Assembly (NCBI GenBank): GCA_041743835.1
Contig: JBGTLW010000301.1
Coordinates: 1-10,373, forward strand
Direction: 5' to 3'
Length of the DNA stretch: 10,373 nt
DNA from: JBGTLW01 sp041743835
GTDB taxonomy: Bacteria > Planctomycetota > Phycisphaerae > Phycisphaerales > Phycisphaeraceae
The position numbers and the translations under genes are program-made. The notes below the pieces were generated by a model. It was not told where the DNA came from and did no database searches. It saw only the letters and a list, made by a program, of their open reading frames with translations. Positions 1 through 7,230 of the stretch are shown here, one piece after another. The first letter of the stretch is position 1. Every line of letters begins with the position of its first letter.

Positions 1-1685
1 CCCGCCGCAAGCCGCATCGCCGCCTGTCGCACCGCCAGCACGTAGCTTGGGTCGGTGGGCCAGGTGGACCACGCCTTGTCTGCGGTGACGGTGAAGAGCA
101 GCACGCGGCCGTCGCCGTGGCGCTTCTCGATGATGGCGGGCCGGCGGTCCTCCTCGTCCCAGTACGCCAGCACGCGCACGGGGTTCTGCACATCGTCGTC
201 CCCCGCGTCGGCAAGCCGGACACCCAGCACCCGCCGGGGCACGATGTTGCTCAGCACGCGTGGCGTGAGCCGGCCCAGGTCGTGCAGCGGGGAGTCGTCC
301 AGTTGTTCGACGATCAGGCCACGGGCGCTAACCTCGACCACCTCTTCGAGCATCGCGGGCAACGGCCCCTTGCCGCCGCGGTAAAGCGTGGTGTTGTAGA
401 GCGCGGGGTCGAGCTGGTCGCCCGCGAAGATCATCAGCCCCATGCCCGCGCGGACCATCTCATCCAGCTCCGCAGCGCGGGCGTCGGTGAGCGCGGCCAG
501 ATTGGCGAGGACCAGCACGTCCGGCGCGGTCATGGGCGAGCCGAGCCATTCCGAATCGATCTGCCGATCGATGGCCCAAGGGACACGGCCCACGGTCATC
601 GCCAGGGCGATGAAGTCGGTCTCGGATTCCCAAGGCTCGGCTGCGGGCTCGCCATCGACCAGCGTGATGTCGAGCCGACGCTTGGCATCGATCACCAGCG
701 CCCTGCGGTTGTCTTCGGGTAGGGCATCATCGGGCAGCGTGAGTTGGACGGTGTGTGGGCCGGGCGCGTTGAAGGTGTGGGTGATCGTCAGCTCGTGGGT
801 CTGGCCGGGCTTGTACTCGGGCAGGCGGATGGGGCGTGACTCATCGTTGACCGTGAGGATCGCCTGATCGGTGGCGGGTGCGGCATCGCCCTCGACGCGG
901 ATCCTGGCGCGGAGGATGAATGGCGAATCGACCAGCGCGACCGCATCGCCGGGGGCCCACTCGACCAGTGCCGCGTTGCCCGCCGGTGTTGAGCCGACAT
1001 CGAGGATGCGCACGCTCACGCCCAACTCCGCCCATCGTTGGGCCTGCTCAGACACCTGCGCAGACCAGCCCTCGGCGCGGAGGTCGGTGATGAGTGTGAC
1101 TTCGCGCGTGGGGAAGGTGGCGGCGGTGAGGTGGAGGTCGATCTCACGCATCACACCCGACCAGGGGGCCGCGGCGTGCGTGGTGTGCAGGGCGCTGATG
1201 GATGCGAGCAGGGGGGCGGGGTCGCTGATCGGGGCCTCGCGGACCAGCGGGTTGGCGGGGTCGGTGGCGGTCAGCAGTGTGAGGGCGTCTTGGGTGCCCA
1301 CCTGTTTGACCAGTTCGCTGGCGACCTGCTGCGCACGGGAGAACGCGCTTTGACCACCGACGCGGGCCGCCATCGAGAGCGTGTCGTCGATGACGATGAT
1401 CCGGCTTGTCCGGCCCTGCCCGCCAAATAACGCGCCCAGCCCGGTGCCCGAGACGACCGGCCGGGCCACGGCGAAGATCAGTGCCATGATGACAAGCGTG
1501 CGGATCAGCAGGAGCAGCCACTGCTCAAGCTGGAGTCGGCGGCGGTTGGTCCGCAGCGTGAGCTTGAGGTAGTGCATGGGCGCCCAATCCACGACGATGA
1601 ACCGCCGCCGATTCAGCAGGTGGATGATGATCGGTGCCGACGCCAGCGCCAGACCGCCCAGGAGCCAGGGCGCTAGGAAACCCAT
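1..1685 (-). CDS. BatA-like membrane protein with VWA domain (partial, C-terminus beyond window)
   Basis: The reading frame is open for 561 codons without a stop and leaves the window at base 1, so the C-terminus is missing. The N-terminus starts MGFLAPWLLGGLALASAPII and continues IHLLNRRRF, the hallmark of the N-terminal double-transmembrane domain of BatA-type proteins. Membrane segments lie at about residues 4-22 and 56-75. A VWA domain follows: strand RIIVID with a MIDAS-like D100-x-T102-x-S104, then a second strand VTLITDL near residue 190. The later part (about residues 330-450, with motifs such as DVLVLANLA and GMGLMIFAGD) resembles the glutamine-amidotransferase-like fold common in planctomycete homologues. 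A further C-terminal membrane helix is expected beyond the edge. The family works with MoxR ATPases and DUF58 proteins in envelope-related chaperone or regulatory complexes, and both are encoded just upstream. The start is fixed by GGAGGT five bases upstream. The family call is confident; the precise role is unknown. Confidence 0.88.
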   Translation of the reverse strand, partial: MGFLAPWLLGGLALASAPIIIHLLNRRRFIVVDWAPMHYLKLTLRTNRRRLQLEQWLLLLIRTLVIMALIFAVARPVVSGTGLGALFGGQGRTSRIIVIDDTLSMAARVGGQSAFSRAQQVASELVKQVGTQDALTLLTATDPANPLVREAPISDPAPLLASISALHTTHAAAPWSGVMREIDLHLTAATFPTREVTLITDLRAEGWSAQVSEQAQRWAELGVSVRILDVGSTPAGNAALVEWAPGDAVALVDSPFILRARIRVEGDAAPATDQAILTVNDESRPIRLPEYKPGQTHELTITHTFNAPGPHTVQLTLPDDALPEDNRRALVIDAKRRLDITLVDGEPAAEPWESETDFIALAMTVGRVPWAIDRQIDSEWLGSPMTAPDVLVLANLAALTDARAAELDEMVRAGMGLMIFAGDQLDPALYNTTLYRGGKGPLPAMLEEVVEVSARGLIVEQLDDSPLHDLGRLTPRVLSNIVPRRVLGVRLADAGDDDVQNPVRVLAYWDEEDRRPAIIEKRHGDGRVLLFTVTADKAWSTWPTDPSYVLAVRQAAMRLAA

Positions 1686-1690
1686 GCTGC

Positions 1691-1696
1691 ACCTCC
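1691..1696 (-). promoter_or_regulatory. Ribosome binding site of the BatA-like gene
   Basis: On the minus strand GGAGGT lies five bases (GCAGC) before the ATG at 1683-1685. It is the strongest Shine-Dalgarno sequence in the window and decides the start of the BatA-like gene. The 93-bp gap between this gene and the DUF58 stop otherwise shows only a weak hairpin (CCTCA at about 1706-1710 paired with TGAGG a few bases on). No terminator is visible, so the genes are probably co-transcribed. Confidence 0.7.
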
Positions 1697-1778
1697 ACAC
1701 GCCTCAGTTGCGATGAGGTGTCGTTGACGGGCGTCGTGGCGTGGGTGGCGGTGGGATCGCATGGGTGTGCTTTTGCGG

Positions 1779-2756
1779 TTACTCGGCGGCTGGGGTCTGG
1801 GTGTGCTGGCTGCTCATGTGCCCGGCGTGCTTGGCGATCTGGCCGCCACGCTGCAGGCGCTCATGCAGGTAGTGCGATAAGGCAAGGCCCATGTCCTGAT
1901 CGGTTCTGACCAGGACGTGATCGATGCCGCAGAACCGGCAGCGGGTGCGGACCTCTTCGATAAACACCTCCATCGCCTGCCGGTAAGCCTTGCGGAAGGC
2001 CCAAGGCTCTGCGAAGACCTCCTCGCCCTTGCCCCCGGCCGGCGGTTCGATGTCGCGGAAGATCACGCTGTCGCCAAACGGCAGCTCGATCTCGTCACGG
2101 TCGAGCACGTGGAACACGATGATCTCGTGGCCGGCGTACTGGAGCTTGCCCAGCCCGCGGTAGAGCGCATCCAAATCCGCCAGCAGGTCGCTGATGACGA
2201 TCACCATGCCGCGCTTGTGGATGCGGTCCGCAGCCTCGGCGATGACGGGGCCAAGCTCCGTCTCCTTCCCCGGCTGTGTGTTGCCCAGTGTGTCGAGGAT
2301 CTTGCCGAGTTGTGACCGTGTCGCGCTTGGCCGCAGGATCGCGCGGATGGTGTTGTCGAAGGTGATGAGTCCGACACTGTCGCGCTGCTTCATGAGCATC
2401 GCTGCCATGCACGCCGCGAGTGACGCGGCATAGTCGAACTTGCTCTGGCGTGCGTCGCGCCCGCGGTACTTCATCGATGCGCTGGCGTCGAGCACGATGG
2501 AGCAGCGGAGGTTGGATTCTTCTTCGAAGCGTTTGATGTAGAAGCGGTTGGAGCGTGCGAAGACGCGCCAGTCCAGGTTCTTGAGGTCGTCGCCGGGCGT
2601 GTACTCGCGGTGGTCGGCAAACTCGGGCGACACGCCATGCAGCGGCGAGCGGTGCAGCCCGGAGATCGAGCCTTCCACCACGCGCGTGGCGCGCAGCCCC
2701 AGCCGGGTGATCCGGGACAGGACATCGGGCTGTAGATAGTCTCGGCCGTCGGGCAT
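1779..2756 (-). CDS. DUF58 domain-containing protein (VWA-like, MoxR partner)
   Basis: A predicted cytosolic protein of 325 residues with no signal peptide or membrane helix. The DUF58 signature is clear at residues 50-95: REYTPGDDLKNLDWRVFAR, then FYIKRFEEE, then the VWA-type metal-binding motif D90-x-S92-x-S94 in IVLDASASM. A later VWA strand, VIVISDLLADL (about 185-195), supplies another acidic residue. The last 25 residues (from about 301) are polar and probably disordered. DUF58 proteins are almost always encoded next to MoxR AAA+ ATPases and are thought to act as their VWA-containing adaptors or substrates. Here the gene lies 68 bp after moxR and 93 bp before the BatA-like gene, the standard order. 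The start at 2756 is supported by AGGAG five bases upstream. The family is certain; the biochemical role is inferred from family context only. Confidence 0.93.
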   Translation of the reverse strand: MPDGRDYLQPDVLSRITRLGLRATRVVEGSISGLHRSPLHGVSPEFADHREYTPGDDLKNLDWRVFARSNRFYIKRFEEESNLRCSIVLDASASMKYRGRDARQSKFDYAASLAACMAAMLMKQRDSVGLITFDNTIRAILRPSATRSQLGKILDTLGNTQPGKETELGPVIAEAADRIHKRGMVIVISDLLADLDALYRGLGKLQYAGHEIIVFHVLDRDEIELPFGDSVIFRDIEPPAGGKGEEVFAEPWAFRKAYRQAMEVFIEEVRTRCRFCGIDHVLVRTDQDMGLALSHYLHERLQRGGQIAKHAGHMSSQHTQTPAAE

Positions 2757-2761
2757 GATTG

Positions 2762-2766
2762 CTCCT
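2762..2766 (-). promoter_or_regulatory. Ribosome binding site of the DUF58 gene, abutting a hairpin
   Basis: On the minus strand AGGAG is followed by CAATC and the ATG at 2754-2756, an ideal spacing that fixes the DUF58 start. The base immediately upstream is the last base of a 10-bp inverted-repeat arm (2767-2776), so the folded stem would end exactly where ribosome binding begins. Confidence 0.65.
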
Positions 2767-2820
2767 GTTTAGCGGGGGCTGTCGCGGCGGGTCCGCGGCG
2801 ATCAATACCGCCCGCTAAAC
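2767..2820. repeat. Intercistronic inverted repeat (long hairpin) between moxR and the DUF58 gene
   Basis: The arms GTTTAGCGGG (2767-2776) and CCCGCTAAAC (2811-2820) are perfect 10-bp inverted complements. The 34-nt loop contains a smaller nested inverted repeat, CGCGG (2783-2787) with CCGCG (2793-2797). The element fills almost the whole gap between the moxR stop (2825) and the DUF58 ribosome binding site. It has no following T-run on the minus strand, so it does not look like a classical intrinsic terminator. It could be an mRNA stability or translation-control hairpin, or a copy of an interspersed REP-like palindrome. The structure is seen directly; the function is inferred. Confidence 0.65.
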
Positions 2821-2824
2821 CGAT

Positions 2825-3886
<1,062 letters not shown>

Positions 3887-3900
3887 GGTCGGTCTTTCAT

Positions 3901-3933
3901 CACAGAGGGCACGGAGGCGCAGAGGCACAGAGG
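3901..3933. repeat. Cassette arm next to moxR: four octamers CRCRGAGG
   Basis: Read on the plus strand this 33-bp arm holds CACAGAGG, one extra G, then CACGGAGG, CGCAGAGG and CACAGAGG. It is an imperfect inverted copy of the arm at 4366-4398: 27 of 33 positions match and all six differences are A/G exchanges. It lies between the GxxExxY stop codon (3943) and the moxR start (3886). Confidence 0.85.
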
Positions 3934-3942
3934 AAGGCGGGG

Positions 3943-4341
3943 TCAACCATGGACAACACGGCAGACACCTTTGTGCAGGACTTCCGATTCGAAGTTGATC
4001 ACCAGCCCTAGGCGTAGGTTGCTCGCACGGAGGTAGGCGACGGCTTGTCTGGTATATTTTTTTGGGTTGGCTTCTGCGGCTTTGAGTTCGAGGACAAGTT
4101 GTTGCTCGATGAGTAGATCAATCTTGCCGTCACCGATTGTGCGGCCTTTGTAGGTAAGCTTCACGGGCACCTCGGATTGGTACGCGATGCCGCGTTCCTG
4201 CAATTCGATCATCATGGCGCGGTGATACGTCCTCTCATGGAAGCCCGGCCCAAGATGCCGGTGGACTTCGATTGCCGCGCCGATCACCGCTTCGGTCAGC
4301 TCGTTGTCCTGTTCGCCGGGCAATGTGTTTGCGTCATCCAT
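3943..4341 (-). CDS. GxxExxY protein (PD-(D/E)XK nuclease superfamily)
   Basis: A protein of 132 residues, the usual size for this small family. It carries the conserved N-terminal helix ELTEAVIGAAIEVHRHLGPG (14-33) and the name-giving motif G33-x-x-E36-x-x-Y39 (GFHERTY). The core KIDLLIEQQLVLELKA supplies D75, E86 and K88 in PD-(D/E)XK spacing, and Q99 follows in RQAVAYLRA, so the putative catalytic set is intact. The family is assigned to the PD-(D/E)XK nuclease superfamily, but to my knowledge no activity is established. The gene lies alone between two inverted octamer arms. The ATG at 4341 was chosen; a GTG at 4350, eight bases after AGAAG, is an alternative adding three residues. Longer in-frame extensions upstream overlap the toroid gene out of frame and are rejected. 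Role unknown; involvement in cassette maintenance or movement is speculation. Confidence 0.9.
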   Translation of the reverse strand: MDDANTLPGEQDNELTEAVIGAAIEVHRHLGPGFHERTYHRAMMIELQERGIAYQSEVPVKLTYKGRTIGDGKIDLLIEQQLVLELKAAEANPKKYTRQAVAYLRASNLRLGLVINFESEVLHKGVCRVVHG

Positions 4342-4365
4342 CCAAATCACTTCGCTTTCTTCTGA

Positions 4366-4398
4366 CCTCTGCGCCTCTGTGCCTCTGCGTCCTCTGCG
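4366..4398. repeat. Cassette arm next to the toroid gene: four inverted octamers
   Basis: On the plus strand this arm reads CCTCTGCG, CCTCTGTG, CCTCTGCG, one extra T, then CCTCTGCG. Its complement has the layout of the other arm: an outermost octamer, one extra base, then three octamers. It sits 24 bp upstream of the GxxExxY start and 7 bp from the stop codon of the neighbouring toroid gene. Confidence 0.85.
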
Positions 4399-4405
4399 TT
4401 GAGCG

Positions 4406-5452
4406 TTATCGCTGGTAGATCGGGAGGTATTTGTAGGGCAGTTGGAGGATGACGCAGGCGAGGGCGGTGCCGTAGGTGGTACCGATGCCGTCGCCGGTCC
4501 ACGAGCCGTCCTTTTGTTGAAGGCCGACCAGTTGTTTCTGTGCGGAGGGGAAGTAGCGGTCCCAGTATTCATCCCCAGCCTGATAGAACGCCTCGGCCGC
4601 GTAGAGGTGGGTGTAGTAGTCGTGTCCGCCGCCCTTGGACCACTGGTTCCGCTGCGCATCCATCCGCTCGAAGACGTACTTGAGGCAGGTCTCCGCCAGT
4701 GGCGAGTCGTATTCCCCGGCGGAGTAGAGGCAGGTGATGGCGGCCGCCGAGATCGCCAGCCGGCTGCCCCCGCCCGAGGCATAGGAATAGCGGATGCCGC
4801 CCTCCGTCGCCTTGCACATCTCCAGGTACTTCACCGCCTTGTCCACGGTGGACTGGGGTACGGTGAACCCGGCGTTGCTTGCCGCACGCAGCGCCTGCAT
4901 CTGCGTGACCGTGACGCTGCCCTCATCACCCGCGCCGGGGGTATAGGTCCACCCGCCCAGCGGGGACTGCGCCCTGGAGGTCATCTCGATGCCCTTCTCG
5001 ATGATGGCGCGCATGCGTTCCCGCGTGCGCTGGTCTGTTTCCATGCCGTAGGCGCACGCGAGGAACAGCATCGAGAACCCGTGGCCATACATCGACCGCC
5101 CGCCAAACTCATTGGATGAGCTGATGAGCCCGTCGGGGCGGGCGTTGCGCATGATGTATCGCACCGCCTTCTTCACGTTGTCGGCATACTGGCCGCGGGT
5201 GGTGGTGTTGCCGTGCGCGAGGAACGCCATGCCCGCCAGCGCGGTCATCGACACGGGGTAGTGGGTTCCGTCATCGTTGTTGCGCCACGACCCGTCGTCT
5301 GCCTGGGTGGTTGCCAGGTAATCAAGCCCGCGGCGCACCGCGAGCTGCGCTTCGGGTGTGACGTGCTTGGGCAGCAACGATTCCTGGGCCGGGCTCAGCG
5401 GCGCGAGCAGGAGGCCGAGCGTCAGGAGTGTGATGAAGAGCTTGTGTGGCAT
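4406..5452 (-). CDS. Secreted prenyltransferase/squalene-oxidase-repeat protein (alpha/alpha toroid)
   Basis: A protein of 348 residues. It begins with a signal peptide (MPHKLFITLLTLGLLLAPLS, cleavage probably near PAQ-ES at residue 23), so it should act outside the cytoplasmic membrane. The rest is alpha-helical repeats of the squalene-cyclase/prenyltransferase type, with QW-like motifs QADDGSW (50-56), GGWTY (166-170) and QQKDGSW (312-318). No DxDD cyclase motif or prenyltransferase zinc ligands are evident, so an enzymatic cyclase role is unlikely; a carbohydrate-, peptide- or lipid-binding scaffold is possible. Such proteins are common in planctomycete MoxR/DUF58/VWA loci. The gene is 21 bp downstream of a SIMPL gene and is followed by the GxxExxY cassette and moxR. 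The ribosome binding site is weak. Fold confident, function unknown. Confidence 0.88.
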   Translation of the reverse strand: MPHKLFITLLTLGLLLAPLSPAQESLLPKHVTPEAQLAVRRGLDYLATTQADDGSWRNNDDGTHYPVSMTALAGMAFLAHGNTTTRGQYADNVKKAVRYIMRNARPDGLISSSNEFGGRSMYGHGFSMLFLACAYGMETDQRTRERMRAIIEKGIEMTSRAQSPLGGWTYTPGAGDEGSVTVTQMQALRAASNAGFTVPQSTVDKAVKYLEMCKATEGGIRYSYASGGGSRLAISAAAITCLYSAGEYDSPLAETCLKYVFERMDAQRNQWSKGGGHDYYTHLYAAEAFYQAGDEYWDRYFPSAQKQLVGLQQKDGSWTGDGIGTTYGTALACVILQLPYKYLPIYQR

Positions 5453-5473
5453 ACGTCGAGGTTCTGCCGCGGG

Positions 5474-6316
5474 TTAGTCTTGTTGGATGGCGAAGCGGAC
5501 GCGGAGGTTGACGGTGATGGGCAGCGGGCCGAAGCGCCGGGTGGTGCTCTCGGGCGTTTGCTGCTGCTGCTGGGCGTAGTTGTAGAAGTACATCGCGCTG
5601 ATCTGCGGGCCACCGGTGCCGGCCGCGGTTTCCTCGATGGCGACAATCGGGCCGAGCTTGACACCCGCGAGGTCCGCGAGCCGTTGCGCCTGGGCGCGGG
5701 CGTCGGCGACAGCGCTTTCGTAGGCGCTGGCTTTGGTGGCGTCGGGGTTGTCGATCGTGAAGGTGGCCAGCGAGGTGTCCATCTGCTGGCCCCACATGAA
5801 GGGTTGGCCCTGATGCGACATCGCGGCCCCGGTGACCAGCCCCGCGTCCTTGGCCACATCCAGCGTCTTCATGATGTGTTCGATGAGTGCGGTTTCATCC
5901 AGCTCGCCCACACCCGCGAGCGTGATGGTGAGCAGCTCGCTGACTCGGACCTGTGTGTCGAGCTGCGGCTGGGGTTGGCCTTGCCAGATCATCTGCATCT
6001 GCTGCTGGGTGATGGTCGAGTCGATGCTAAAGCCCCCGCCCTCGATGCTCAGGCCGTCGATCCCCGCCCCCTCCATCGCTTCGATCGCCCGGCGTTTGGC
6101 GTCACGGAACTTGACGACCGCGTCGGCCGCGAGCGGCGCCTCGGCCGTGACCCGCGAGACGATGGTGACGGCCGTGGGCCTGGCCTCTGCGGTCCCGCGA
6201 CCCACCACAGCGATGCCCGCCTCCTGAGCAGCCTGTGCCGCGCCAAAGCACATGACAACCGCTGCGAAAGCGAAGGCGTGAGTGAGCAGGCGGCGGGTGT
6301 GTCGGGGTGTAGGCAT
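5474..6316 (-). CDS. SIMPL (DUF541) domain-containing protein, copy 2 of a tandem pair
   Basis: A protein of 280 residues with a signal peptide (hydrophobic stretch about 11-28, likely cleavage near AQA-AQ at residue 30), hence a predicted periplasmic or envelope location. The SIMPL domain starts GIAVVGRGTAEARPTAVTI (34-52) with the family's strand-rich opening. It continues through DAVVKFRDAKRR (65-76), the helix AYESAVADARAQAQRLADLA (198-217) and GVKLGPIV (218-225), ending in a strand VNLRVRFAI. A Gln-rich insert (103-118) and a QQQQQ run (249-253, coded by a short CAG repeat at about 5558-5572) are lineage-specific. Related proteins include YggE and Brucella BP26, linked to stress or forming oligomeric assemblies. 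It lies 44 bp downstream of its paralogue. GAGG eight bases before the ATG supports the start. Domain certain, role unknown. Confidence 0.9.
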   Translation of the reverse strand: MPTPRHTRRLLTHAFAFAAVVMCFGAAQAAQEAGIAVVGRGTAEARPTAVTIVSRVTAEAPLAADAVVKFRDAKRRAIEAMEGAGIDGLSIEGGGFSIDSTITQQQMQMIWQGQPQPQLDTQVRVSELLTITLAGVGELDETALIEHIMKTLDVAKDAGLVTGAAMSHQGQPFMWGQQMDTSLATFTIDNPDATKASAYESAVADARAQAQRLADLAGVKLGPIVAIEETAAGTGGPQISAMYFYNYAQQQQQTPESTTRRFGPLPITVNLRVRFAIQQD

Positions 6317-6360
6317 AAGCGGGGCCTCGGGCGGGTGCGGGAAAGGGCAGGACGATGCGC

Positions 6361-7230
6361 TTAAGGCGCTGGGGCTGGCTCAATCGCAAACTCGAGGAAC
6401 ACGCGGATACGCACCTTCGCGCCGCCGATGCCGTCGGCTGCGGTGGATGCGCCGCCCTGGTTGTCCAGGCTGAGCACCCCGCTCATCTGCAGGGCCTGCA
6501 ACGGGTTCTGGTACGGGTTGTGGCCCGCGATGCCCGCGCTGTCTTCGCGGACGCTGACGATCGGGCCAAGGGTCACGCCGGTCTGACTCGCCATGTCCGT
6601 GGCCCTGGCGCGGGCTTTCTCGATCGCTTTGGCGCGGGCCTCGGCCTCGGCCTTCTCAGTGTGGTCCGACTCGAAAACGAAGATGCTCATCGGCTGGTTG
6701 CCGTAGCCATAGTTGAGCATCAGCGTCGGGTCCATCCAGCCCAGCGGCAAGCCCGCATCACCCATCGCCTCGATCAGCTTGGTCAGCGTTTGCACCAGTT
6801 CCTCTTCGCTGAGCTTGTCGATGCCGGTGATGACGACCTTGAGGCTTTCTTTCGCGACGATCTGCGGCTTGGTGTCGATCTCGGTCGCCGCGAGCTCGGG
6901 GTTCCACATGCGCTGCTGCAGCATGTTGATGGTGTTCTGGTCGTACGCGGTGTGGATGGCCATGCCCTGGCCCTCGACGGTGAGGTTGGGGATCGCCAGT
7001 TGTTGGAAGGTCTCGATGCCCCGCCGCTTGGCGTCCCGGAACTTGACCACGGCATCGGACGCCAGTTGGCCGCTGCCCTGCACCGAGGTGACCAGGGTGA
7101 CCCTGCTGGGCTTGACGACCACTTCACCGATGCCGTCGGTGGAGAGCCGACTTGGTGCATCGGCGCGGACGGTGGGCGCAAGCGAACACATGACGATGAC
7201 CAGCGTGGCGGCAATCGTGGCGCGATTCAT
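6361..7230 (-). CDS. SIMPL (DUF541) domain-containing protein, copy 1 of a tandem pair
   Basis: A protein of 289 residues with a signal peptide (about 1-23, cleavage near VRA-DA), predicted to be periplasmic. It shows the SIMPL pattern: opening strand STDGIGEVVVKPSRVTLVTS (30-49), DAVVKFRDAKRR at 59-70 (identical to the downstream paralogue), a charged helix EKAEAEARAKAIEKARARAT (192-211), GVTLGPIV at 218-225 and a final strand VRIRVFLEFAI. The two paralogues match in these anchors but differ widely elsewhere, so the duplication is old. The ATG overlaps the TGA of the PQQ gene (ATGA, 7227-7230), which suggests translational coupling; AGGA lies about nine bases upstream of the start. Function is unknown beyond the family's links to envelope stress. 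Confidence 0.9.
   Translation of the reverse strand: MNRATIAATLVIVMCSLAPTVRADAPSRLSTDGIGEVVVKPSRVTLVTSVQGSGQLASDAVVKFRDAKRRGIETFQQLAIPNLTVEGQGMAIHTAYDQNTINMLQQRMWNPELAATEIDTKPQIVAKESLKVVITGIDKLSEEELVQTLTKLIEAMGDAGLPLGWMDPTLMLNYGYGNQPMSIFVFESDHTEKAEAEARAKAIEKARARATDMASQTGVTLGPIVSVREDSAGIAGHNPYQNPLQALQMSGVLSLDNQGGASTAADGIGGAKVRIRVFLEFAIEPAPAP

Larger units (their letters stand above)
3901..4398 (-). mobile_element. GxxExxY cassette bounded by inverted octamer arms
   Basis: A 498-bp unit made of two 33-bp inverted arms (3901-3933 and 4366-4398) and one gene between them. It starts 14 bp upstream of the moxR start and ends 7 bp from the stop codon of the toroid gene. It looks like a self-contained insertion into an intergenic space that would otherwise be 21 bp. 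It encodes no transposase. No target-site duplication is evident in the flanks (TCTTTCAT on the left, TTGAGCGT on the right). GxxExxY genes in environmental bacteria are, to my knowledge, often flanked by this kind of CAGAGG-rich repeat. Mobility is inferred from structure and not shown; a fixed repeat-flanked gene is the alternative. Confidence 0.55.

Noticed and set aside
2767..2820. Intrinsic terminator after moxR
   Set aside because: The stem is followed on the minus strand by the DUF58 ribosome binding site and not by a T-run, and the loop is long (34 nt); read-through into the DUF58 gene is expected.
3901..4398. CRISPR array or tandem-repeat locus
   Set aside because: The octamers are contiguous, only four per arm, inverted between arms and separated by a protein gene; there are no spacers.
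4342..4782. N-terminal extension of the GxxExxY frame to about 279 residues
   Set aside because: The extra 147 codons run out of frame through the toroid gene and the repeat arm, are Arg/Ser/Thr/Pro-rich, and exceed the family's usual length.
5556..5575. CTG/CAG trinucleotide run in the second SIMPL gene as a functional repeat
   Set aside because: Only four to five units coding a short Gln run; too short to suggest repeat instability or a regulatory role.
5213..6364. Long plus-strand open frame (383 codons) opposite the toroid and first downstream SIMPL gene
   Set aside because: It is the antisense shadow of two well-supported minus-strand genes. Its composition is Arg/Gly/Asp/Val-rich without domain motifs, as expected opposite GC-rich coding sequence.
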